In this document: positions 20,279 to 30,692 of the stretch, one piece after another
Position numbering within the stretch: position 1 is the stretch's first letter
Layout of the letters: each line of letters starts with the position of its first letter
Assembly (NCBI GenBank): GCA_900109485.1
Contig: FOAY01000006.1
Location: 1 to 64,000 of the forward strand
From: Kosakonia sacchari
Lineage (GTDB): Bacteria; Pseudomonadota; Gammaproteobacteria; Enterobacterales; Enterobacteriaceae
Length of the DNA: 64,000 bases
Reading direction: 5' to 3'
The notes under the pieces: model-generated
Told to the model about the DNA's origin: nothing
Databases searched by the model: none
What the model saw: the letters and a program-made list of their open reading frames with translations, nothing else
Position numbers and translations under genes: made by a program

Positions 20279-20493
20279 AAATTTCCTCAAATAAATAGCG
20301 GCTGACTGAGCGAATAATCCGATAAGTATAACCTGGAACAATGAGTGGTCCGATGGGTTCAATAATCTGAATAAATGGGGCTTTGCAGGAATATATCGCG
20401 CTTATGTGCCAGACTTGTTCTCGTTACGATGGTTTAACCACCCATCCTGGCAGGCAAGCGTTCTGCCGGTGCATTGAAGATAAGGAGAAATCA

Positions 20494-21063
20494 ATGAAAC
20501 TCGTGCACATGTTAAGTGGTTTGGCAGTTGCAGTTGCGCTCTCTGCCTGCGCTCAAAAAGGCGCTGACATTCCGACACCAGCACCTAATCCCAGCGCGCC
20601 AGCGGCAACCAATAAAGCTGCGATTGCGCAACCTAACGTCTCCGGTACGATCTGGATCCGTCAGAAAGTGGCGCTGCCGCCAAATGCGGTATTAACCGTG
20701 ACAGTTTCTGATGCGTCCCAGGCGGATGCGCCGTCGAAAGTGCTGGCGCAGAAAGCCGTGCGTACCGAAGGTAAACAGGCTCCGTTCAGCTTCGTGCTGC
20801 CGTTTAACCCGGCTGATATCCAGCCGAATGCCCGTATCCTGCTGAGTGCGGCCATTACTATCGACGATAAAATTGTCTTTATCACCGATACGGTTAAACC
20901 GGTTATCAACCAGGGCGGAACCAAAGTGGATCTGACGCTGGTGCCGGTGCAGCAAACGGCTGTGCCGTTGCAGCAAAACAGTGGCGCCGCCACGACCGTG
21001 CCTTCCACTTCACCCACGCAAGTGAACCCGTCTGAAGCCACTCCGGCGCCGACACAATACTGA
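20494..21063 (+). CDS. ybaY: YbaY family lipoprotein
   Basis: This is a 189-residue outer-membrane-type lipoprotein precursor. The signal peptide ends in the lipobox LSAC with acylated Cys19. The mature part carries the YbaY/YscW-type beta-sandwich (about 48-150), related to lipoprotein chaperones of type III secretion pilotins, and a Ser/Thr/Pro-rich tail. Function is not established. ATG 20494 behind AAGGAG gives the signal peptide; the frame upstream to 20383 lacks one. Confidence 0.92.
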   Translation: MKLVHMLSGLAVAVALSACAQKGADIPTPAPNPSAPAATNKAAIAQPNVSGTIWIRQKVALPPNAVLTVTVSDASQADAPSKVLAQKAVRTEGKQAPFSFVLPFNPADIQPNARILLSAAITIDDKIVFITDTVKPVINQGGTKVDLTLVPVQQTAVPLQQNSGAATTVPSTSPTQVNPSEATPAPTQY

Positions 21064-21068
21064 TAACG

Positions 21069-21097
21069 GCTCCTCTCCTGCGGGGGAGGAGCGTTTT
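21069..21097 (+). terminator. Terminator after ybaY
   Basis: GCTCCTCTCC and GGGGAGGAGC arms (one G-U pair) with a TGCG loop are followed by TTTT. The T run touches the stop codon of the convergent atl. Confidence 0.75.
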
Positions 21098-21407
21098 AGT
21101 AGATCCAGCGGTAATGTTGTAAATCGATTTGCCCGCTGCCTGACACCACCACGCCTTCGGCCAGTAATGCCTGGCGCTGACGCTGTAAATCCGGCCCGGT
21201 CAATGAAATGCAGCCATGACGATTCACCACCCGATGCCACGGTAGCGTACTTCCTTCCGGTAAGCGTTTCAGTACGCCGCCCACTTGTCGCGCGGCGCGC
21301 GGAGAGCCAGCCAGTTTCGCCACGTCGCCATAAGTCGTGACGTAACCTTCCGGTATTGCGGCAACGATTTGCCAGACTCGCTGCGGGAAAGAATCCTGTA
21401 TATCCAT
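21096..21407 (-). CDS. atl: Alkyltransferase-like DNA repair protein Atl
   Basis: Atl resembles O6-alkylguanine-DNA alkyltransferase, but the acceptor cysteine is replaced by tryptophan: PWHRV instead of PCHRV (Trp57). It binds O6-alkylguanine lesions and passes them to nucleotide excision repair rather than reversing them. ATG 21407 with AGGA at suitable spacing gives 103 residues beginning MDIQDSFPQRVW. E. coli annotation uses a longer N-terminus of about 25 extra residues, and a matching in-frame ATG exists at 21488 (MLVYCAT). Which start is used is undecided. Confidence 0.9.
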   Translation of the reverse strand: MDIQDSFPQRVWQIVAAIPEGYVTTYGDVAKLAGSPRAARQVGGVLKRLPEGSTLPWHRVVNRHGCISLTGPDLQRQRQALLAEGVVVSGSGQIDLQHYRWIY

Positions 21408-21564
21408 GCTGATATCCTGAGGGAAGACGTTGCAGCATAAACAGCATAAAGCGTGCTGTGAAGAGACAGTTGCGCAATAAACCAGCATCCGCCCCGGCGC
21501 GGCTTGCAATTGCCATCCTGGACAGGGATAATGCGCCAGCGCGTTGATTAACAACGCTCTCAAT

Positions 21565-21678
21565 GGGGGCCCTGTTGGTTCTCCCGCAACGCTACTCTGT
21601 TCACCAGGTCAGGTCCGGAAGGAAGCAGCCAGGGCAGACGACGTGTGTGCCGGGATGTAGCTGGCAGGGCCCCCACCC
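21565..21678 (+). ncRNA. ffs: 4.5S RNA, signal recognition particle RNA
   Basis: This 114-nt segment matches E. coli 4.5S RNA along its whole length. It contains the universally conserved GGTCAGGTCCGGAAGGAAGC tetraloop region, the symmetrical AGCAGCCA loop that binds Ffh, and complementary GGGGGC and GCCCCC ends that close the hairpin. It combines with Ffh to target membrane proteins. It is divergent from atl. Confidence 0.98.
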
Positions 21679-21724
21679 ATTTCTGCTTTTGAACCCCCAG
21701 ATCCCTTTCCCTCTTCTTCCGGTA

Positions 21725-23146
21725 TTACACCATGCTGCGTTTTAATGGGCGTTGCGAGTGGTTGAGTGCGAGCCATAGCGGTTTGATACGCAGTAGTGCG
21801 TTTTCCAGCTCGGTTAATTCCAGTGAAAAGGGCATCCGTAAATAACGGTCAAAGGCGCCGGAAAGTCCAAAACGTGTTCCCGCACCGAGGTGAATGCCGA
21901 TAGTTTCCGCACGGGCGGCAAACTGAGTCGCCAGCATATCGGGCAGCTCTACCCAGTAGGAGAGGCCGCCCTGCGGTGCCTGAAAGCGCCATTGTGGAAA
22001 ATGTTCGCGCATTAACGCCGCGCAATCATCGCGGCGGCTGGTGAGCATTTGGCGACGGCCGGGCAAAAATGCCTCTGCGTTTTGCATTAGCCACAGCGTT
22101 GCCAGTTGCTCCAGTAACGGGGAACCCAGATCCAGCGTGTCACGGGTCTGGGCGAGGGCGGCAATTGTGCGCGTTGAGGCGCGGATCCATCCCAGGCGTA
22201 AACCACCCCAGAAACTTTTCCCCGCCGAACCGAGCGTGATCACGTTTCCAGCAGTATCGAAGGCCGCCAGTGGTGGAGGCGGCGGCGCGTCGTACCACAA
22301 ATCCACCATCGTTTCATCGACTACCAGCGTCGTGCGCGTGCGCGCCGCGATGGCGGCGATGGCTTCGCGGGTATTGATATCCATACAGCGCCCGGTTGGA
22401 TTGTGAAAATCGGGCATCAGATAGGCCAGACGCGGCGCAGTCTGCGCCAGCGTGGCGGCAAAACCGTCGCAGTCCCAGCCGGTTTGTGGCAGCGATACGC
22501 CAACGGGCCGGCATGACGCGCCCTGGATCGCGGCAATCGCCAGCGGGTAGGTTGGATGATCGACCACCACGCGATCGCCCGGCCCGGTCAGCATGCGCAG
22601 TACCAGCGCCAGCCCGCTGACTGCACCATTCACCACCATCACTTCATCGGCGTGAGTGGGCAGCCCGCGCGCGGTATAGCGTGCGGCAATGGCTTCACGC
22701 AGCGGCAGCAAGCCGAGTTGGCCATAGCCGGTTCGCGTGAGGTAGTGCGGGATCATGCTCAGCGCGTGGGTATAGGCCTGGTGGATCTCCGGCCCGGCGC
22801 TCAGCGCCGCCGTAGAGAGATCCAGTGCCGTACCGGCTGTAGCGAGCGTTGGAACGCTACGGCTATCAGGCAGAATCACCCGCGATCCGCTGCCGTGGCG
22901 GCTCTCCAGGTAACCCTCATCGCGCAAGTGCGCCAGCGCACTGGCAACGGTGGTGCGGCTGATTTCCAGCGTCGAGGCCAATTCGCGCTCGCCGGGCAGA
23001 CGCGTGTCCAGCGCCAGCCTGCCATCAAGAATCAGCAAACGCAGGGCATCGGCAAGCTGACGCCAGAGCGGCATACGGGATTCGGGTTGTTGCCAGTGCC
23101 CTAACAGGCGCTGCAAAGATTGGCTACCAAAGCGACGGGATGACAT
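21725..23146 (-). CDS. yczR: MocR/YczR-type PLP-dependent transcriptional regulator
   Basis: The 473-residue protein combines a GntR winged helix (about 25-95, LPGERELASTLEISRTTVASALAHLRDEGYL) with a fold-type I aminotransferase-like domain (NPTGR, and the probable PLP lysine in GSAGKSFWGGLRLG). This is the MocR layout, and the divergent pairing with a YczE membrane protein is the known yczR-yczE arrangement. ATG 23146 is chosen because the alternative at 23182 would put an operator-like palindrome (23152-23173) inside the gene. Effector and targets are inferred only from this context. Confidence 0.85.
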   Translation of the reverse strand: MSSRRFGSQSLQRLLGHWQQPESRMPLWRQLADALRLLILDGRLALDTRLPGERELASTLEISRTTVASALAHLRDEGYLESRHGSGSRVILPDSRSVPTLATAGTALDLSTAALSAGPEIHQAYTHALSMIPHYLTRTGYGQLGLLPLREAIAARYTARGLPTHADEVMVVNGAVSGLALVLRMLTGPGDRVVVDHPTYPLAIAAIQGASCRPVGVSLPQTGWDCDGFAATLAQTAPRLAYLMPDFHNPTGRCMDINTREAIAAIAARTRTTLVVDETMVDLWYDAPPPPPLAAFDTAGNVITLGSAGKSFWGGLRLGWIRASTRTIAALAQTRDTLDLGSPLLEQLATLWLMQNAEAFLPGRRQMLTSRRDDCAALMREHFPQWRFQAPQGGLSYWVELPDMLATQFAARAETIGIHLGAGTRFGLSGAFDRYLRMPFSLELTELENALLRIKPLWLALNHSQRPLKRSMV

Positions 23147-23151
23147 ATGCA

Positions 23152-23173
23152 GTCCACTATATGAAAACTGGAC
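23152..23173. promoter_or_regulatory. Operator-like palindrome between yczR and yczE
   Basis: GTCCA and TGGAC half-sites are separated by 12 AT-rich bases. The site sits just upstream of the yczR start and 36 bp upstream of yczE, where an autoregulated activator would bind. Confidence 0.5.
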
Positions 23174-23209
23174 ATTAATCATAATGCCATTTGCGGAGAA
23201 GATGGAAGC

Positions 23210-23842
23210 ATGAACAACCGGAGAACAAAAATGCTACGTCGATTACTGCAACTCTATATTGGTTTGGTCCTGTACGGTGTTTCTACCGCGATGTTTGTTC
23301 GCGCGGATTTGGGTGCCGATCCGTGGAACGTTTTCCACCTTGGTGTGGCGAAATTGCTGTCGATGGATATCGGTACGGTGATGATCGCGACCGGCGCACT
23401 GGTATTGTTGTTCTGGATCCCGTTGCGCCAGCGTCCGGGTCTGGGAACCATCAGCAATGTGATCGTGCTTGGCCTTGCCGCCGATGCCGCGCTGGCATTG
23501 ATGCCGCCGCTGGAGACACTCCTGGCGCGCAGCGTAATGCTGGCGGCGGCGGTGATTGTCAATGCGCTGGCGACCGGAATGTATATTGGTGCCGGGTTTG
23601 GCGCAGGCCCGCGTGATGGCCTGATGACCGGGATCCATGCCCGCACGGGTTGGTCAGTGCGCAGTATCCGCACGGCGATTGAGATTTCAGTCCTGCTGGC
23701 AGGCTGCCTGCTGGGTGGCACCTTTGGCGTCGGCACGGTATTTTACGCGCTGAGTATTGGCCCGCTGATTCAGCTTTGTCTGCCGTGGTTTCGTCAGAAA
23801 CCGGCGCTAAGCGTAACGCCGCAAACCGAACCGGCAGCCTGA
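23210..23842 (+). CDS. yczE: YczE/YyaS/YitT-family membrane protein
   Basis: The 210-residue integral membrane protein has about five to six hydrophobic helices and the family motifs GADPWNVFHLG near residue 35 and GAGFGAGPRDGLMTG near 127. The transported compound is not established. Its gene is divergent from the MocR regulator, and such pairs are conserved across distant bacteria, so it is probably the regulator's main target. The start ATG 23210 follows GGAGAAGATGGAAGC. Confidence 0.85.
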   Translation: MNNRRTKMLRRLLQLYIGLVLYGVSTAMFVRADLGADPWNVFHLGVAKLLSMDIGTVMIATGALVLLFWIPLRQRPGLGTISNVIVLGLAADAALALMPPLETLLARSVMLAAAVIVNALATGMYIGAGFGAGPRDGLMTGIHARTGWSVRSIRTAIEISVLLAGCLLGGTFGVGTVFYALSIGPLIQLCLPWFRQKPALSVTPQTEPAA

Positions 23843-23930
23843 TTTTTTTCGTTAATATAGCGAAAATCCCCCGTTCTGGCGGCGCGTCTGTAATACTTGC
23901 TTCTCTCAGGAAGAAAAGGAGCGATCACCT

Positions 23931-24476
23931 GTGATGACACCAGAGCTTCAAACGGAACGTCTGATTCTCAAACCGCTGGCATCGGAAGATGCCACGCAAA
24001 TTCAGCGCATTTTCCCGCGCTGGGAAATTGTCCGTTATCTGGTCGCCAGCGTTCCCTGGCCCTATCCGGATAACGCGGCGCAGAACTATGTCGATAATGT
24101 TGCGCTGGCGGCAACGCGCGCCGGGAAAGGCTGGTTCTGGACGTTGCGGCGTAAAGAGCATGCCGATGAACTCATGGGCGTGATCTGCCTGATGGATACG
24201 CCGGACAATAACCGGGGATTCTGGCTGGCTCCGGAGTGGCAAGGGCAGGGGTATATGACGGAAGCCTGCCATGCGGTAACGGATTTTTGGTTTAACGCAC
24301 TCGAACGTGATGTACTGCGTGCGCCCAAAGCTGTCGCCAACGATCGTTCGAAGAGGCTTTCTCAACGCAGCGGTATGCATTTAGTTCGCCTGCAAAAAGG
24401 TGAGTACGTTTCCGGGGAGCTGGAGACGGAGCTGTGGGAGATAACCCGCGAAAAATGGAACCAACTGCACCACTGA
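23931..24476 (+). CDS. GNAT-family N-acetyltransferase
   Basis: The 181-residue protein has the RimJ/RimL-type GNAT layout: N-terminal ELQTERLILKPL, mid strand GFWLAPEWQGQGYMTEACHAVTDFWF with the acetyl-CoA loop Q/RGxGY variant QGQGY, and the C-terminal Asn/Ser region ANDRSKRLSQRSGMHLVR. The acceptor is unknown. GTG 23931 has AGGAG nine bases upstream and ATG 23934 is the alternative. A terminator follows immediately. Confidence 0.85.
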   Translation: MMTPELQTERLILKPLASEDATQIQRIFPRWEIVRYLVASVPWPYPDNAAQNYVDNVALAATRAGKGWFWTLRRKEHADELMGVICLMDTPDNNRGFWLAPEWQGQGYMTEACHAVTDFWFNALERDVLRAPKAVANDRSKRLSQRSGMHLVRLQKGEYVSGELETELWEITREKWNQLHH

Positions 24477-24507
24477 AACCTGTCAGCGTGCGCGCTGGCG
24501 GGTTTTA
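24477..24507 (+). terminator. Terminator after the GNAT gene
   Basis: AACCTGTCAGCG pairs with CGCTGGCGGGTT through two G-U pairs around a TGCG loop, then TTTAT. The hairpin begins directly after the stop codon. Confidence 0.65.
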
Positions 24508-24627
24508 TTCCCGCGATTAGCATTATATTTATTCGTTTTAAATTATAATGTCATTTAATTGAAATATTATCTTCATTTTTCTGTCATAAATATAAGGCAG
24601 ATTATTTATGGGGATTTTTCGCCCTGT

Positions 24628-24633
24628 TATAAT
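24628..24633 (+). promoter_or_regulatory. Possible -10 box for the AT-rich two-gene module
   Basis: A perfect TATAAT lies 78 bp upstream of the first gene, inside a strongly AT-rich leader (about 24515-24710). The -35 at 17 bp (TTTATG) is poor, so a regulated promoter is possible. Confidence 0.4.
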
Positions 24634-24710
24634 ATTGAAATATAAATCTGGATCGGTTTCATAAGTTCGTGTATTAATTAGCATGTTTATTCACACAAGA
24701 AGGGATAATC

Positions 24711-24962
24711 ATGGCCAGTGCAGTATTAAACGTCAAAATTGATGAAGCGCTAAAAGAAAAGCTGCGTCATTACGCAGAAGTAAATAGTGAAAATTTAAGC
24801 ACGGCGACAGAAAAACTGCTGCTGCTGGCGTTTGAAGCAGCGGAAGAGGCGGGAGTCTCGGAAGATGACATTGACAACCAGCACACGGAAGAAGAGAGTG
24901 CAACTCCGTTCACTCCTAAAGAGATCAAAGCATTACGTAAACTCCTGAAGAAGAAAAAATGA
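24711..24962 (+). CDS. Small ribbon-helix-helix-like protein, first gene of an unrecognised pair
   Basis: This gene of 83 codons is not recognised as a named family. Residues 3-45 fit a ribbon-helix-helix fold: strand VLNVKID, helix EALKEKLRHYAEV, turn NSENLST, helix ATEKLLLLAFEAAEEAG. An acidic linker (EDDIDNQHTEEE) and a basic end (RKLLKKKK) follow. Such proteins are often antitoxins or repressors. AAGAAGGGATAATC precedes ATG. The stop overlaps the next start as ATGA, so both are translationally coupled. Surroundings are markedly more AT-rich than neighbouring genes, suggesting acquisition by transfer. Function unknown. Confidence 0.75.
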   Translation: MASAVLNVKIDEALKEKLRHYAEVNSENLSTATEKLLLLAFEAAEEAGVSEDDIDNQHTEEESATPFTPKEIKALRKLLKKKK

Positions 24963-25177
24963 ACCAACAACTGCTATCAACCGCCAGTAACTACGGCGAA
25001 GCCTGTGCGATGTTGCGCTCAGGCTTTGTAAAACAAGTACGACTGGACTGGAATATCGGAAGTGATGAGTTTTTTCGTATCGCATCGGACTGGTGTGACG
25101 CTGGCGCAAAAATCAAAAAAGAGGGAAATAGTTTTATTATTTCAATAAAAGGATTTCCTATTCCTCGCCAGCAGTAA
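24959..25177 (+). CDS. Small hypothetical protein, second gene of the pair
   Basis: The 72-residue product is not recognised. Its likely secondary structure is helix (NYGEACAMLRSG), strand (VKQVRLDW), helix (SDEFFRIASDWCDAG), strand (KIKKEG), strand (SFIISIKGF). That order is loosely like small TusA-type folds, but no CPxP motif is present, so that is only a guess. The ATGA overlap with the upstream ribbon-helix-helix gene resembles toxin-antitoxin operons with the antitoxin first. No RelE, HicA or MazF catalytic motif is visible. Confidence 0.7.
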   Translation: MNQQLLSTASNYGEACAMLRSGFVKQVRLDWNIGSDEFFRIASDWCDAGAKIKKEGNSFIISIKGFPIPRQQ

Positions 25178-25281
25178 CCTTGTTGTCATGAAACCGTCAT
25201 TTAAATTGCATTAAAAACTGTGATGATTGTTTCATAATAACTCTACAGAACCATCTCAAAACACATTACGGATGATGTTTC

Positions 25282-25315
25282 CGGCGAGCCTTATGGTTCG
25301 CCGATATTTCTTTTT
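25282..25315 (+). terminator. Terminator after the two-gene module
   Basis: CGGCGAGCC and GGTTCGCCG arms (one G-U pair) with a TTAT loop are followed by ATATTTCTTTTT. Confidence 0.7.
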
Positions 25316-25363
25316 ATCCCACGCAATATATTTTTTTACCGGTTGTCGTAATTCCTGGTATTT

Positions 25364-25381
25364 TTCACGAAGCGCTCACAA
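25364..25381 (-). promoter_or_regulatory. LacI operator in front of lacI
   Basis: On the minus strand this reads TTGTGAGCGCTTCGTGAA. It shares 14 consecutive bases (TTGTGAGCGCTTCG) with the operator in front of lacZ and has the classical TTGTGAGC half-site. It lies just upstream of TATACT (25402-25407), the likely -10 of lacI, so LacI can repress its own gene. Confidence 0.75.
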
Positions 25382-25401
25382 GTAGACCTGGGCAAAACGG
25401 G

Positions 25402-25407
25402 TATACT
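25402..25407 (+). promoter_or_regulatory. Likely -10 box of lacI
   Basis: TATACT lies 28 bp before the lacI start. No good -35 is seen; the corresponding position abuts the operator at 25364-25381. Confidence 0.5.
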
Positions 25408-25434
25408 AATGATCCCTTTGCTGCCAGGAACGCC

Positions 25435-26517
25435 ATGAAAACTATCACACTTTACGACGTTGCCAGCCATGCAGGCGTCTCTTACCAGACCGTATCCCGG
25501 GTGATCAATGATGCGGCCCATGTTTCAGTTCGTACCCGTGAAAAGGTGCTCGCCGCCATGGCCGCGCTGCACTATGTTCCCAATCGTGGTGCCCAGCAAC
25601 TTGCGGGCAAACGCAGCAGAACGCTGGGGCTACTGACTACCGATCTGGCGCTCCATGCGCCGTCACAAATTGCCTCGGCGGTGAAATCCCGCGCCGGTCT
25701 TGCCTCCACGAGCGTGATTATTTCGATGCTTGATGAGCATGACGCCGCCAGCTGTAGCGCGGCATTGCAGGAGTTGTTGGCACAGCGTGTGGAAGGCGTG
25801 CTGATTAATGTTCCGCTGGAAGATACGCTGGCGCAGCAGTTGGCGGCGCAGGCGCAGCCGACGCCGGTATTATTTCTGGATGTCAGTGATAAGGCGGCCG
25901 TTAACAGCCTGGTGTTTGATGCGGAGCAGGGCGCGCGACTGAGCGTGGAACATGTGCTGTCGCAAGGCCACCAGCGCATTGCCCTGTTGGGCGGGCCGCA
26001 GAGTTCGGTTTCAGCCCGCGCCCGTTTTAGCGGCTGGCTGGCGGCGTTAGCGCAGGCGAAACTGACCCCCAGCGCCAGCGAACATGGGGACTGGAGCGCC
26101 GCATCGGGGTATGAAAAAGCCCATCTGCTGCTGACGGGTCCCCGGTTGCCGCAGGCGATTCTGGTGGCCAACGATCAGATGGCGCTCGGCGTGATGCGCG
26201 CCTGTGCCGAAAAGGGTATTGATGTGCCAGGCCAGATTTCAGTAGTGGGGTATGACGACACGGCGGACAGCGCCTGGTTTTCTCCGCCGCTGACCACGGT
26301 GCGCCAGGCGTTCAAAGACGCGGGCGAGCGCAGCGTAGACTGGCTGCTTAACCCGCCCGAGGAGGAATTGACCCTCAGCCAGATTCGGCTGCCCGTCACG
26401 CTGATCGAACGCCAGTCTACCGCTCCGGCGCGTGAACGACAGATCCGCAGCGGTGAAACCCTGGCCCGGCAACTGAGTGAACTGGCGCAGCAGGTTGCCA
26501 TGCTGGATCGCCGCTAA
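25435..26517 (+). CDS. lacI: Lactose operon repressor LacI
   Basis: The 360-residue repressor has an N-terminal helix-turn-helix with the same recognition helix as E. coli LacI (YQTVSRVIN, Tyr17, Gln18, Arg22), a hinge (PNRGAQQLAGKRS), a periplasmic-binding-like inducer domain, and a C-terminal leucine-heptad tetramerisation segment (LARQLSELAQQVAMLDRR). The identical recognition residues agree with the lac-type operators seen upstream of lacI and lacZ. lacZ follows in the same direction after 104 bp, as in E. coli. Confidence 0.95.
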   Translation: MKTITLYDVASHAGVSYQTVSRVINDAAHVSVRTREKVLAAMAALHYVPNRGAQQLAGKRSRTLGLLTTDLALHAPSQIASAVKSRAGLASTSVIISMLDEHDAASCSAALQELLAQRVEGVLINVPLEDTLAQQLAAQAQPTPVLFLDVSDKAAVNSLVFDAEQGARLSVEHVLSQGHQRIALLGGPQSSVSARARFSGWLAALAQAKLTPSASEHGDWSAASGYEKAHLLLTGPRLPQAILVANDQMALGVMRACAEKGIDVPGQISVVGYDDTADSAWFSPPLTTVRQAFKDAGERSVDWLLNPPEEELTLSQIRLPVTLIERQSTAPARERQIRSGETLARQLSELAQQVAMLDRR

Positions 26518-26528
26518 TGCTTTTGTGA

Positions 26529-29696
<3,168 letters not shown>

Positions 29697-29755
29697 ACTT
29701 ATCGGGTCTGATGCAGCGGGGCTGTCCCGCTGCGCAGTCATGCGGGGGCCGATGC

Positions 29756-30109
29756 ATGAAATATGTCGATGGTTTTGTGGTCGCAGTGCCAGAGGATGAA
29801 AAAGAGGCGTATTGCCAGCTCGCGGCGAAAGCGGCACCGATTTTCAAAGAGTTCGGCGCAACGCGCATTGTCGAATGTTGGGCTGACGACGTGCCGGATG
29901 GCAAACTCACCGATTTTCGCATGGCAGTAAAAGCTGAAGACCACGAAGCGGTCGTCTTCAGCTGGATTGAATACCCGTCCAAAGAGGTGCGCGATGCGGC
30001 GAATCAAAAAATGATGGCCGATCCCCGCATGCGCGAACTGGGCAATGCGATGCCTTTTGACGGTAAGCGCATGATATACGGCGGCTTTGTGCCGGTACTC
30101 GATGAGTAA
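29756..30109 (+). CDS. ybaA: DUF1428 family protein YbaA
   Basis: The 117-residue protein matches E. coli YbaA in length and sequence (MKYVDGFVVAVP, WADDVPDGKLTDFRMAVKAE, FDGKRMIYGGF). It belongs to the ferredoxin-like DUF1428 family with no defined function. ATG 29756 has GGGGG upstream. It lies 59 bp after lacZ, so lac transcription may read into it. Confidence 0.93.
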   Translation: MKYVDGFVVAVPEDEKEAYCQLAAKAAPIFKEFGATRIVECWADDVPDGKLTDFRMAVKAEDHEAVVFSWIEYPSKEVRDAANQKMMADPRMRELGNAMPFDGKRMIYGGFVPVLDE

Positions 30110-30117
30110 TACAAAAC

Positions 30118-30663
30118 TCAGGAGACTTTGGTGAAAAGCGCTTTGCGCTCAAGCACATCGCCATCGGTACGGAACACACCGTCACCGGTGTAATGCAGCG
30201 TTTGCGGCCACGCGGGTTCGCGGTTTACCCGCGCAGCAACCACTTCAAAAATAAAGAAGTTGTAGGTATCCACCATCGCGTCGTCATACAGGCGGCATTC
30301 GAACTGGCCGTAGCACTCTTTAATGGATGGCGCGGCCACGTGCTCGCTTTTTTCTGCCGTCAGGCCAAATTGCGCAAACTTATCGACTTCATCGCCCGTA
30401 CAGTTACCAATGCGGGAAACGGTGTCGATCATGCTGGCTTCAGGCAGGTTAATGACGCACTCTCCGCTTTGTCGGATGCGTTCGAAGCTGGCATTGCCAC
30501 CAGAAATCATGCAGCCGACCAGCGAAGGGGAAAACTCCAGAATCGTGTGCCAGCCTAAGGTCATAATATTATTCCGCCCTTGCCAGTGGCTGCTCAGCAG
30601 TACCACCGGGCCAGGTTCCAGCCAGTGCCGGACATCGTGCAGCGGCCAGGATTGCTTTTTCAT
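30118..30663 (-). CDS. Flavin reductase-like, FMN-binding split-barrel protein
   Basis: The 181-residue product has the flavoredoxin/flavin reductase pattern: PVVLLSS near the start, NIMTLGWHTILEFSPSLVGCMISGG and CVINLPE for FMN binding, and IGNCTGDEVDKF. Such proteins bind FMN and may reduce free flavin or an unknown substrate. It is convergent with ybaA, with an 8-bp gap and no visible terminator. The start ATG 30663 follows GGAGGAAGCACA on the minus strand. Confidence 0.82.
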   Translation of the reverse strand: MKKQSWPLHDVRHWLEPGPVVLLSSHWQGRNNIMTLGWHTILEFSPSLVGCMISGGNASFERIRQSGECVINLPEASMIDTVSRIGNCTGDEVDKFAQFGLTAEKSEHVAAPSIKECYGQFECRLYDDAMVDTYNFFIFEVVAARVNREPAWPQTLHYTGDGVFRTDGDVLERKALFTKVS

Positions 30664-30692
30664 TGTGCTTCCTCCGCGTTGTTAAAACCCTT

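Noticed and set aside
24711-25177. Assignment of the two small genes to hicAB, relBE or other named toxin-antitoxin families
   Set aside because: No diagnostic catalytic residues or domain signatures of those families are visible, so they are left unnamed.
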